From positions 168,064-232,063 of the forward strand of contig NZ_RJVK01000003.1 in the NCBI RefSeq assembly GCF_003752135.1: a stretch of DNA of 64,000 nucleotides. Reading direction: 5' to 3'. Origin of the DNA: Caminibacter pacificus. Lineage in GTDB: Bacteria > Campylobacterota > Campylobacteria > Campylobacterales > Nautiliaceae. The position numbers were made by a program, and so were the translations under genes. Shown one piece after another: positions 34,801-42,950 of the stretch (its first letter is position 1; each line of letters begins with the position of its first letter). Below the pieces are notes generated by a model. That model saw only the letters and a list, made by a program, of their open reading frames with translations, did not search any database and was not told the origin of the DNA.

Positions 34801-35324
34801 TTATACCCCTCAAGTCCCGGAGGTAATATCACTTTCGTAACATCACCCGTAGTTGTTACCGTACCGTTATCATCAACCGTTATATTTCCATCAGTTTTTG
34901 CTATATACCTAAGACCGTTGGGAAGTCTTAATAAAATTTTGTTTTGTCTTATACTCGTATTGTCTTCATCATAATCCACATAAAAAACGGCTCCTATCTC
35001 GAAATTGCTTATCCACCCTTTCCCGAACATCCCGGCTCTGGGTTCTTGAGAAGAATAGTCTCTCTCAACATATAAAGAAGGCTTGCCTTGCAATGTAATA
35101 TCAACTCTTTTTATTATTAAATGTCCGGTCTTCATATATACCGGTGAAAAAGTCCTATTACAAGAGCCCCCCTTACATCCGTCTTTTTCATCACACTCAC
35201 CAGGGTCTTCGTTAGGAAATACAGGTGATGCGATATCTTCATGAGTAGACCAAGAATAATTATACCCGTAACTGAAATTCCCTATCACTAACAATAAATA
35301 TATTAATAACCCGATAATTCTCAT
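31824..35324 (-). CDS. Sec-exported Rhs/YD-repeat polymorphic toxin
   Basis: A 1166-residue protein with a signal peptide (residues ~1-20). A Cys-containing segment leads into a DUF6531-like N-terminal domain (FSPVYMKTGHLIIKRVDITL...ERDYSSQEPRAGMFGKGW). About 700 residues of YD repeats follow (YDKASRL, YDDLGRV, YDPLGRRI and many more). The RHS core RARYYDPTIQRF...YVGDNPVNFTDPSGEW ends near residue 1022. The variable tip (last ~145 residues) is Gly-rich and hydrophobic with GALGGYG and GVLGGIGGSIGYSGG, suggesting a membrane-active toxin. There is no PAAR domain or type VI element. It is co-directional with upstream lipoprotein genes. Confidence 0.9.
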   Translation of the reverse strand: MRIIGLLIYLLLVIGNFSYGYNYSWSTHEDIASPVFPNEDPGECDEKDGCKGGSCNRTFSPVYMKTGHLIIKRVDITLQGKPSLYVERDYSSQEPRAGMFGKGWISNFEIGAVFYVDYDEDNTSIRQNKILLRLPNGLRYIAKTDGNITVDDNGTVTTTGDVTKVILPPGLEGYKIEPLVYTDNKYNKLKNDIVLITPTNTKYIFSKDCGKILKIVDKNGNEISYEYDDNGYLLKVYTLSQELNFEYDDNGFVKRVFDKTGRSWSYEYDDKGNLVAVTNPLGGTTEYTYQDYSPYADSEVYSQLTSETDPEGIPVIKVTYNGSKVRTYSEGENVYTYSFNGNTAQKTDSVGSVYKAEWNDAGLITKKTDPLGRVTQILYDDNYRFIGYIKPDGSKVTYTKDSLGRVIEKTDELGNVTKYEYLGETNYPVKITSAEGRVVSIEYDSHYNPIKITDPKGNVKTFKYDERGNVVEITDSLGNKTQIAYNEFNLPVSITDALGNTQTIEYDDLGRVIKTTDGEGRGVAYQYDDMDNILTSTNTFGNRVTYSYDKASRLLSITDPISNTTTYTYDNYGRVATITRPDSTITTYYYNKDNTINRIERYDGKTVSYTYDKAKEITKEDINGQSVTFTYDLNGRVTKLQNNISTVEFTYDKASRIIKELQNGIEVSKTYDKDSYLTSITFNNHTTLIKRDSLGLPSQIDDISFAYDPNGILKETIYPNNTKEQYSYNSIYNLINLKTADINLNYTYDKSSFIISKNDIAYSYDLEGKLIKASNDTFDYDKAGNILNDNAKYDTKTNRLLSNDKYDITYDSSGNIKTKQDKINKTTSYYTFDTRNRLIKYEKQDENNNTITLITYEYDPLGRRISKTTNGQKEYYVYNENDIIAVLDSNKNEKAYITHYDGIDTPLSITTSEGTYYYHRDHQGSILALTDQDGNVVETFTYDNHYGRIIKHTKTKETNNPYTYTGREYDKEELYYYRARYYDPTIQRFISEDPIGFTSGDFNFYRYVGDNPVNFTDPSGEWIANLIGAIIGLGYEVYNQYKQGILGFNERSIKRLLVATATGALGGYGSTFIKAFFFGSVANMINNGYQQLDNPCFNGFDFNQLWRSGVLGGIGGSIGYSGGRIGGMLYRPVDIMKYEFKKVPPSHYEKEGTAIGSVIGGVVANQ
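32264..32510 (-). repeat. Master copy of the Rhs core/tip junction repeat
   Basis: The 3' end of the rhs core, encoding DNHYGRIIKH through FTDPSGE. Segments of this stretch recur downstream at 24639, 27537, 28582, 30103 and 31127, always ending at the DPSG/DPWG junction but with different 5' extents. Confidence 0.85.
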
Positions 35325-35698
35325 TATTTACCTCCGCGATATGAATCTATTTGATTATGTACGTTTTCGATTTCATTTTGTAAATCATCAATCATCTCTA
35401 CGATATCAGGATTATTTCGGTAGTATTCATCACACTCTCTTTTATGTTTCGTATAGTATAGTGCGGCTTCGGATTCGGAGATATTGTATGATTTATATAA
35501 TTTCTGTTGCTTGAGATAATATTTTTTATTTAATAAATCCAATTCTTTTGAAGTACATTTTCTCTCCAAACATTTCAAATAATCTTTTGACCCCTGTAAC
35601 GAAATTTCTAACGATTTAATTTGTAATTCAAAAAATTTCTTAGGACTCATGCCGAACAAAAATATAAAACTAAAAAATAAAAATACTATTTTTTTCAT
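35324..35698 (-). CDS. Exported coiled-coil protein preceding rhs
   Basis: A 124-residue protein with a signal peptide (MKKIVFLFFSFIFLFG, residues 1-16) and a helical, charged mature part containing a CLERKC cysteine pair and a CDEYYRNNP motif. Its stop shares a base with the rhs start, so expression is coupled. It may be a periplasmic chaperone or export partner of the Rhs protein; that is inference from position. Confidence 0.6.
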   Translation of the reverse strand: MKKIVFLFFSFIFLFGMSPKKFFELQIKSLEISLQGSKDYLKCLERKCTSKELDLLNKKYYLKQQKLYKSYNISESEAALYYTKHKRECDEYYRNNPDIVEMIDDLQNEIENVHNQIDSYRGGK

Positions 35699-35707
35699 TT
35701 TCCTTCC

Positions 35708-38437
35708 TTAATAATATATTCTGAATACGTTATATTTCATAATTGACCTATATCCGGTTTCATCCACCGCACGAATACCTACGGTATATTTACCCGGTCT
35801 TAGATAAACACCGTTATTATCCTTACCGTCAAACAATACATACGTATCTCCGGCTTCTATGTTATTATAGGTTCTTGTAGCTACAAGCATACCGAGCTCA
35901 GCATCGTAAACTTCAAGTTCGATTTTCGCTTTTTTATTTAATGAAAATGAAACTTTTAAAGTTTTCTTATCATTTGCATTAATATCAGGACTAAAAATAG
36001 AAGGAGAAACTTGAACGTTATCAACCTCGGCACCGTTTCTAACGTAGATTACATTATCAGCAAGTCTATATGCCCAAATTCCATATAAAAAGTAACTTCC
36101 GGGAGGCGGAGTGATAAAAGCTCCATTATCGTTTTGTGAATACCATACGTCAGTATATGTCCCAGCTCCCAAAGGCTCTCTGTTTCTAAAAGTAATTACC
36201 CTAGTATTTGACCAACTATATCCAACAAAAGATATAACTTCTGAAGGATAATCTATTCTAAAAGTAATTGTCATTGGTTTATTTTCAAAAGGGTATATAT
36301 ACCTGTCTGAATTTGTTCTCCAAGGATTATATGTATTTCCTCCGGTAGTATCTCTTAAATCATATGTAAATAATTTGTCATCGATTTTATAATTAACCAC
36401 GACATAATAATCACCTTGCGGAAGTTCATTTCCGTTATCATCTTTCCCGTCCCACGTATAATCATAAACACCTTTTGCAAGTTCTTCCCAAGTCTGCAAA
36501 ACTTTTACTATATTGTTTTCCCTGTCTTTTACAACAACCTCAACCGGTGAAGCCGCTCCAAGTTCCACTTGAATCTCAGATGTTTCAGCATTAAACAAAT
36601 CTATAGTATGTTGTTGAATCGTTAAAGTTATTTTTTGATTAATTTTTACTTCCGCAGCATCATAAGTCACTCTATCATCCGTCGTAGTTATTCTTACTAC
36701 CGGATAAAACGTACCCGCTTTTTCATATGTATATTGAGTATTTGCAGTTTCTGTTGAGTTATAATCATAAATTCCGTCTCCGTCAAAATCCCATTCGTAT
36801 AATTTCACTCCTTTATTTAAAGGATCTTCCACATTTGCAGAAAAACTTACTTGTAAAGGAGCATCTCCACTATTTGGGGAAACTATGGCAGTAACAGTAG
36901 GAGAGCCTTCATCCGATGCTAAAACTGTAGTCGTAGGAGCGGTATATTCCGTTACGGCTCCTTTTTTATCCGCTACGATAAGTTTAGCCTTATATACTCC
37001 GGTTTTTGTATAAGTATACGAAGTAGTACCTGTTGTAGTAGAATTATAATCATAAATTCCGTCACCGTCAAAATCCCAAGCATAATAATCAATTCCGTCA
37101 CTATCACTCGCAGTTACGTTGAAACTAACTTTTAAAGGAACCTGACCGTTAGATGGAGATATACTCACATCTACACTCGGAGGTCTATTTAATATATGAA
37201 CGATAACATTTCCGATTGCAGTATTTCCATTTAAATCCACCACTTTTAATGTTACATTATAATCTCCTGGTTGATAATAGATATGCGAATAACTTTGTGC
37301 GGTTATATCATGACTATCATATATTCCGTCACCGTCAAAATCCCAATAATAATCTTGAATAGCATTATCAGTTTCAACTTCAGGTGAAAATTTAATAGTT
37401 GCCGGAGCATATGCAGTATCCGGATAAGCAACAGGAGTTGCTTTTAGTGTTTTTTGTTCTTTTACATATAAATTAAAAGTCATTATTTTTGAATTTCCGG
37501 CATTATCTTTGGCATAAACATTAAATATCAAATCTCCGTAATTATAAGGATTTTGAGGCACATATTCGAAAGTATCATTTCCATCATATTTTAATGCATA
37601 CGTTTCATTCGTTTCGTTAAACTCAATATATACCGAATTAATATTTACTCCGCTTCCGTTTTCATCATCATAAATTTTAAACACAAGAGGCGTCATCGGA
37701 TCCGTTATAATATTTTCAATAGGGCTTATTAACTCTATACTAGGAGGAATACTATCATATTGAGCTTTATAAGCAAATTTTTTAATCGCTATATTTTGAA
37801 GATTGTCTTTTGCAATTATTTCAATATTAATATCATAATCCGGTAGAGGATTATTTTTTGGAGGTGTTATTTTTAATTTTCCATTGCTATATGTAAAATA
37901 ATTTATAAATTTATTATTAATATTTACTTGAATTGAATCACTATTAACCCCTGAGCCTTTATCGGTTATATTAAATTCAAAACTAGTATATTTATCTCTA
38001 ATCGTTTTATTAATATCAGGAGAAATTACACTAATTTCAGGAGCAACCGAATCAATATATATATTTATTTTCTTATATCCGGGTTTTAAATTACTATATT
38101 GAAATTGCTTTTTTAAAGGTATTTTTAGTTCTATCGTTACATTTCCTTCCGGAAATTTTTCGGTGGGATGTAAAATAATAAAAGTTTCTCCTAATTTATT
38201 ATTTTGGTCTACTATTGATTGGTTTGTATAATCTTTATTATTTATTAAAATTTTTCTATTATCTAAATCTAATTTCATTGCGTATACGTTTTTAATCGAA
38301 AAAGTAATTTCAGGAGTATTATTGTTTAACTTTGTTCCATCTTTCATATCGGAATCTATAACATATTTATCACTATTACAACCGAGAAAAAACAAACTCA
38401 TAATTAAAAAAACTAAAGAAAAAAACCTGCTTCTCAT
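35708..38437 (-). CDS. Large surface lipoprotein with PKD and FlgD-Ig-like domains
   Basis: A 909-residue lipoprotein (lipobox LGC, mature N-terminus C20). The first ~330 residues are Ig-like beta domains. Three PKD domains follow, each with the WDFDGDGIYD motif (about residues 335-610). Two FlgD-type Ig modules have WDGKDDNGNELPQGDYYV and FDGKDNNGVYLRPGKYTV (about 625-700 and 835-905). Such architecture is typical of cell-surface adhesion or scaffold proteins. It lies in the same co-directional run as rhs, 9 nt upstream of the coiled-coil gene, and may tether or display the toxin. Confidence 0.78.
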   Translation of the reverse strand: MRSRFFSLVFLIMSLFFLGCNSDKYVIDSDMKDGTKLNNNTPEITFSIKNVYAMKLDLDNRKILINNKDYTNQSIVDQNNKLGETFIILHPTEKFPEGNVTIELKIPLKKQFQYSNLKPGYKKINIYIDSVAPEISVISPDINKTIRDKYTSFEFNITDKGSGVNSDSIQVNINNKFINYFTYSNGKLKITPPKNNPLPDYDINIEIIAKDNLQNIAIKKFAYKAQYDSIPPSIELISPIENIITDPMTPLVFKIYDDENGSGVNINSVYIEFNETNETYALKYDGNDTFEYVPQNPYNYGDLIFNVYAKDNAGNSKIMTFNLYVKEQKTLKATPVAYPDTAYAPATIKFSPEVETDNAIQDYYWDFDGDGIYDSHDITAQSYSHIYYQPGDYNVTLKVVDLNGNTAIGNVIVHILNRPPSVDVSISPSNGQVPLKVSFNVTASDSDGIDYYAWDFDGDGIYDYNSTTTGTTSYTYTKTGVYKAKLIVADKKGAVTEYTAPTTTVLASDEGSPTVTAIVSPNSGDAPLQVSFSANVEDPLNKGVKLYEWDFDGDGIYDYNSTETANTQYTYEKAGTFYPVVRITTTDDRVTYDAAEVKINQKITLTIQQHTIDLFNAETSEIQVELGAASPVEVVVKDRENNIVKVLQTWEELAKGVYDYTWDGKDDNGNELPQGDYYVVVNYKIDDKLFTYDLRDTTGGNTYNPWRTNSDRYIYPFENKPMTITFRIDYPSEVISFVGYSWSNTRVITFRNREPLGAGTYTDVWYSQNDNGAFITPPPGSYFLYGIWAYRLADNVIYVRNGAEVDNVQVSPSIFSPDINANDKKTLKVSFSLNKKAKIELEVYDAELGMLVATRTYNNIEAGDTYVLFDGKDNNGVYLRPGKYTVGIRAVDETGYRSIMKYNVFRIYY

Positions 38438-38446
38438 TTCAACCCT

Positions 38447-39487
38447 TTATTTCTGTACTTTGAATTTAATATTTTTAACACCCACTTTTCCATTAAAAGC
38501 CGTTATATTAACGGTCATAATATGCTCACCTGGGCTCAAACCGTTTGGCAAATAACTCCACGTCAAAGGAACATATCCCATTTCTTCTTCAGATACAAAC
38601 TTAAAATCCACAAAAAAACTCACTTCGTACTTAATTGAATTAAATTCTTTTTCGTCTTTCTTATCCATTAATACTTTAATTCTCACTCTTTTATCGTTTT
38701 GTACAATACTCGGTATTTTGATATTCACTTTCGGATCGACATCATCGATTCTGCATAAATAATAGTGATAAGAAATATTTTTTCCATTTATTTGCGGTTT
38801 AAAATTCGAAAGTTTTTTATTACATTTAAAATTATGATTTTTATAATATGTCAAATAATCTATTTTATTATTTCCGTACGTAATAATTGAAAAATCCGGT
38901 AGAGCAAAAGCACTCACACTAATAACAAAAGGTATAGTTGAAAAATTTACGACTCCGTCTTTGTCTTTTAAATCCCAATGCTGTCTTATATAACCTTTGT
39001 CTTTCGGAACCCAATTCGATATAACACTTAACATAGGACCGTTTAAAATCCCCGCTCTTATTAAAACTCTTGCAGGTTTTGACAATTTATAATAAATATT
39101 TCCGAATCTATCATATTTAGCATTTAAATCTTTTAGAATTTCCCCTCCGGTATTTTCAAAACTAAGTGTTTGAGAATTTTTATCATCAGTTGCTTCAATA
39201 CTCACCATATATGCTTCATCAGGAACAATTTCTCCCCATTTATCTTTTCCGTCCCAAACAATATAATGCTCTCCTTTTTTAAATTTTTTTTCTATTCGTT
39301 TTATTTCGTTTCCGTCGGGAGTATAAATTTTTAATATAACTTTTGCAGGTTTATTCAATATAAAATAAATATTAAATTTCTCATTTTTTATCGGTGAAAA
39401 AGAGTTTTTATTATATTTTTTTAACGTAATAAAATTCTCAGAAAATAAAAAAGAAATCAATGTCAAAAACAAAAAAACATACCTCAT
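38447..39487 (-). CDS. Exported FlgD-Ig-like protein
   Basis: A 346-residue protein with a signal peptide (residues 1-16). It has an N-terminal FlgD-Ig module ending FKKGEHYIVWDGKDKWGEIVPDEAYMVSI, a second similar module with WDLKDKDG, and a C-terminal Ig-like domain with two further cysteines. It is related in design to the C-terminus of the neighbouring 909-residue lipoprotein, from which it is separated by 9 nt. The function is unknown; it is probably a periplasmic or surface partner. Confidence 0.68.
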   Translation of the reverse strand: MRYVFLFLTLISFLFSENFITLKKYNKNSFSPIKNEKFNIYFILNKPAKVILKIYTPDGNEIKRIEKKFKKGEHYIVWDGKDKWGEIVPDEAYMVSIEATDDKNSQTLSFENTGGEILKDLNAKYDRFGNIYYKLSKPARVLIRAGILNGPMLSVISNWVPKDKGYIRQHWDLKDKDGVVNFSTIPFVISVSAFALPDFSIITYGNNKIDYLTYYKNHNFKCNKKLSNFKPQINGKNISYHYYLCRIDDVDPKVNIKIPSIVQNDKRVRIKVLMDKKDEKEFNSIKYEVSFFVDFKFVSEEEMGYVPLTWSYLPNGLSPGEHIMTVNITAFNGKVGVKNIKFKVQK

Positions 39488-40308
39488 CTAATTATCCTTA
39501 AATTTCTTATTTTTTTTATCTCGCTATCAATTTTTAAAATTGTTTCTTTCCCATTTTCTCGCTTTACTATAAAAGAATTTCCGTCTCTTTCTCTAATAAA
39601 AATAATTCCTTTATCATATACACCAGGGAATAAATCATTACCGTTACTAAAAGTAATTCTTTTTGTTTTATTCGATTTGGTCTCATATTTGAATATTTGA
39701 TATTTTCCGTCTATTAATGATGAAAAATAAATTTCGTTTTTCGTTGCAAACGGTTGAAAAGAGATAGTATTTCTTAGTGTCAATTGTTTCGCATAGCCGG
39801 TATCTAAATTTTTCATCCAAATTTCTTCTATTACATGACCGCAACCGTTTACACAACTTACATTCGAATAAATTAAATTATTATTTTGAATAAAAGGCTC
39901 TAAAGAAGTAGAATGCTGAAAATGAAGTAAGGATATCGTTCTATTTTTTAAATCTATACTAATAATTTCTGTTTTTTTACTATTTTTATTTTTTAATTTT
40001 ACTACCGCTATTTTCTCTCCGTTGTCATAAAAATAAGGCTGTGTAAAAGAATCTTTTTTTGAAGAAATTAAGACGGACTCTTTTTTGTCTTTTATTAACC
40101 TTAAATTTTCATCCGAACCTAAATAAACTATTTTTTTGCCATATATATCATAGTTTCTTATTTCATATTCAGTATTAATCTCTTTACAATGACTATTCTC
40201 ACATATATATAAATTCCATTTGGAATTTTTCAATCCCACAAAAGAAAATTTAGGTGACTGAGCATAAGAAAACATTATAAGAAACAAAACAAAAACGATA
40301 TTTCTCAT
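39484..40308 (-). CDS. TolB-like beta-propeller exported protein
   Basis: A 274-residue protein with a signal peptide ending FSYAQS. It has repeated propeller blades of the WD40-like PD40 type (for example SLEPFIQNNNLIYSN, SFQPFATKNEIYFSS, DLFPGVYDKGIIFI). A CENSHC pair and CVNGC lie in loops. TolB-like propellers act as protein-interaction platforms in the periplasm. ATG at 40306-40308; a GTG two codons upstream is possible. Its stop overlaps the next gene by 4 nt. Confidence 0.68.
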   Translation of the reverse strand: MRNIVFVLFLIMFSYAQSPKFSFVGLKNSKWNLYICENSHCKEINTEYEIRNYDIYGKKIVYLGSDENLRLIKDKKESVLISSKKDSFTQPYFYDNGEKIAVVKLKNKNSKKTEIISIDLKNRTISLLHFQHSTSLEPFIQNNNLIYSNVSCVNGCGHVIEEIWMKNLDTGYAKQLTLRNTISFQPFATKNEIYFSSLIDGKYQIFKYETKSNKTKRITFSNGNDLFPGVYDKGIIFIRERDGNSFIVKRENGKETILKIDSEIKKIRNLRIIR

Positions 40309-40364
40309 TGACACTCTTTTTAAAAAGAATTTAATCTAAATTTAATTTTTTTGTCAAATACTTT

Positions 40365-40820
40365 TTAATATTTTTTACAAAATTCATCTATAAATAAAAA
40401 TAATCGTTTCAATTTTACTTTTCCGCTCTTTTTAGGAGATAAATTTCTCAATCTATTTTCAAAAGCTAAAATATCCGGAAATTGATTCTTCATCCACGGC
40501 ATAATTTCTAATACCTTATCTATCTTAATCAATCTTTTTATACACTCATTGCTTTTTATTTTATTTTTATACAAAAATATCTCAAAAGCGGTAAATCTTC
40601 CGTTTCTTTTTATCTTTGCATCGGAAGTATTTATTTTTATAGTTTTTTTCAAATTAATCGCACTTTTTTTATCAACTAAAAAAAACTTCGCATCTTTATC
40701 CTTATATTTTTGTATTGCCCAAAAAGTCAAAGCGGTATCAGGCTCTAAGGGATAATATCCCACGTAGCTTTTCGCAAACGCAAAATATAAAAACAAGCAA
40801 AAAATAAAAAATTTTTTCAT
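40365..40820 (-). CDS. Exported protein with weak ChrB C-terminal-like similarity
   Basis: A 151-residue protein starting MKKFFIF with a signal peptide (to ~residue 16). The mature part, PDTALTFWAIQKYKDKDAKFFLV, then FTAFEIFLYKNKI and CIKRLIKIDKVLEI, faintly follows the pattern of the ChrB C-terminal domain, but I would not rely on it. The ATG overlaps the ABC ATPase stop as ATGA, so it belongs to the transporter operon. Confidence 0.5.
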   Translation of the reverse strand: MKKFFIFCLFLYFAFAKSYVGYYPLEPDTALTFWAIQKYKDKDAKFFLVDKKSAINLKKTIKINTSDAKIKRNGRFTAFEIFLYKNKIKSNECIKRLIKIDKVLEIMPWMKNQFPDILAFENRLRNLSPKKSGKVKLKRLFLFIDEFCKKY

Positions 40821-41518
40821 ATCAACCCTCTCCACTCTTTAATCCACTCGGACCTACTCGAATCCATATCCTTATATAAACCGTCAAATACAATTTTTCC
40901 ATTCTCAAAAACTATTACTCTATCCGAATTATCAATTCCGATATAATTATGTGTAATATTTATTACACAAAAATTATATTTTTTATAAAACTCTTTTAAA
41001 ATTGAAGATATCTTATTGATATTTACTACATCCAAATTTGAAAAAGGTTCATCTAAAAATAAATATTTAGGTTTAGAGGCTAAAACTACAGCACAAGATA
41101 GCCTCTGGCGCTCGCCAAAAGAAAGATTTTTAGCTTTTTCTTTTTTTCTATTTTGTAAATTGAAAATTTCAAGAAATTCATCCGTTTCTTTTTGATATTT
41201 TAAAGTTTTGCCATTTGATAAAACAAAATTAATATGTTCTTCAACACTCAAATGCTCCCAAATCAAATTATTCTGTGATAAATATGCGATATTATTTCGA
41301 AATCTAATATCGGTATTAAAGATTTTCTCTTCTTTTTCTATTTTATAAATTTCGGATTTACTTTTAATCAAATTCAAAATAGCTTTAATAAATACACTCT
41401 TACCACTTCCTGATTCACCGATAATATGTACTTGTTCGCCTTGCTTAAAAACAATATTTTTTACATTAAGTTCAAAACCGTTTTTAAATTTCAAATTACA
41501 ATAATCAACTTTTATCAT
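40817..41518 (-). CDS. ABC transporter ATP-binding protein
   Basis: A 233-residue ATPase with Walker A GESGSGKS (residues ~34-41), signature LSFGERQRLS (~127-136), Walker B YLFLDEP and the switch histidine in INITHNY. It powers the import system formed with the permease at 41505 and the binding protein at 42947. It overlaps the permease gene by 14 nt. Confidence 0.88.
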   Translation of the reverse strand: MIKVDYCNLKFKNGFELNVKNIVFKQGEQVHIIGESGSGKSVFIKAILNLIKSKSEIYKIEKEEKIFNTDIRFRNNIAYLSQNNLIWEHLSVEEHINFVLSNGKTLKYQKETDEFLEIFNLQNRKKEKAKNLSFGERQRLSCAVVLASKPKYLFLDEPFSNLDVVNINKISSILKEFYKKYNFCVINITHNYIGIDNSDRVIVFENGKIVFDGLYKDMDSSRSEWIKEWRGLI

Positions 41519-42950
41519 CTCTAAACCTTAATAAAATAATCATTCCCGTACTTATTAATACAAATAAAATTTGCACTAACTCTAAAAATTTTACCGTATT
41601 ATAATCTCCATAATGTAACAAGTTGTATACTTTTACGATATATGTTTCCAATCCGGGAGGCGATAATAATATTGTAATTGATAAATCGTTCAATAAATAA
41701 ATTAATGTCATAAAAAAAATCACAATCCATATTATAAATTTCTCAAACACCAATACTTTCATTATATAGTTAATTGTTGATAATTTATTTGCTAAAAAGC
41801 TATCTGTTCTTTTTTGAAACAGATACAACATAATCAAAACTATTGGTAAAGAAATATAAATATTTCCTAAAAAAAACAATACGTAATAATTATTAATAAT
41901 CTCACCAAAAAAATTTAAAATAAAAAATCCTATTATAGAATGAGGAATTAATAAATATACAATAATAAAGAAAAATAAACCTTTATAATAATGAACCTTT
42001 AAAAACTTTTTTAAACCGATAATTAAAAGCTCTCCCAAAAATATTACAAATAACGTTATAGGAGTATAAATCAAAAGCGTTTTTATAAAAACAACTAAAT
42101 TCTCATCTATTTTTAATGATTGAAAAAATATTTTCGATATTAAACTTTGAATTAAAACAAGCAACAATATAAAAAAAACCGATAAAATTATACTACTTAT
42201 AATTTTTTGATTTTCGAACAAAACTAAATTCGAAAAATTAAGATATTTTCTATTAATTATATATTCGTTATCTATCAACAATAGATAAAAAGAGAGCAAA
42301 AAAATTAAAATAACCTGAAAAGAAACGATTGAAAATATCTGATTAATATTATCCGTCAGCATTATAAAAGATATGATTTTTTCAGAAATGTTTTTTATTC
42401 CCAAAAAAGAAGCTATCTCTTGAGAAGAAAAAGAAGACAAAAAAATAAAAATTAAAAAAAAACCGATATGTTTCCAAATTTTTTTCAAAACGATAAACTT
42501 AAAATACCTCCAAAAAAACTCAAATTTATTAAAATGATACAAATAACCTGAAAATTCATATTTTAATATAAAAACAAAATAAACTATTCCCCAAGGTAAA
42601 TAATGCAAAAAATTAATAAGAATAACCAATAAAAAATCATTATGAATAAAATTTTCAAACAACGAAAGGTATGTATATTTAGAAACACCGAATAAAACAA
42701 TTAAAAATACGAATAAAAGTTTTTCTTTATTTGTTATAAAAAACAGTGCAATAATTATAGAAAATATAACAACCGATATTGAAGTAACTAAGGAAATTAA
42801 AAACGAGTTAATAAATTCGATAGATAAAAAAAAGTTTTTAAAAACATCAAAATCAAAAAAACTAACTATTTTAAAAAAAATAAATACGAACGGCAAAAAT
42901 AGAATTAAAAAAAACACAACCCACAATAAAAATGATAATTGTAATTTCAT
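41505..42950 (-). CDS. ABC transporter permease, fused two-domain (FbpB/ThiP-like)
   Basis: A 481-residue, very hydrophobic protein with about 12 membrane segments. The length and the tandem arrangement of two permease halves match the FbpB/ThiP group of iron, thiamine and phosphonate importers. Sequence is strongly Phe/Ile/Leu biased, and classical EAA motifs are not obvious. It overlaps the genes on both sides. Confidence 0.78.
   Translation of the reverse strand: MKLQLSFLLWVVFFLILFLPFVFIFFKIVSFFDFDVFKNFFLSIEFINSFLISLVTSISVVIFSIIIALFFITNKEKLLFVFLIVLFGVSKYTYLSLFENFIHNDFLLVILINFLHYLPWGIVYFVFILKYEFSGYLYHFNKFEFFWRYFKFIVLKKIWKHIGFFLIFIFLSSFSSQEIASFLGIKNISEKIISFIMLTDNINQIFSIVSFQVILIFLLSFYLLLIDNEYIINRKYLNFSNLVLFENQKIISSIILSVFFILLLVLIQSLISKIFFQSLKIDENLVVFIKTLLIYTPITLFVIFLGELLIIGLKKFLKVHYYKGLFFFIIVYLLIPHSIIGFFILNFFGEIINNYYVLFFLGNIYISLPIVLIMLYLFQKRTDSFLANKLSTINYIMKVLVFEKFIIWIVIFFMTLIYLLNDLSITILLSPPGLETYIVKVYNLLHYGDYNTVKFLELVQILFVLISTGMIILLRFRDDKS

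Noticed and set aside
31824..35324. Type VI secretion association of the Rhs gene
   Set aside because: No PAAR, VgrG, Hcp or adaptor gene in the window, and the protein starts with a Sec signal peptide.
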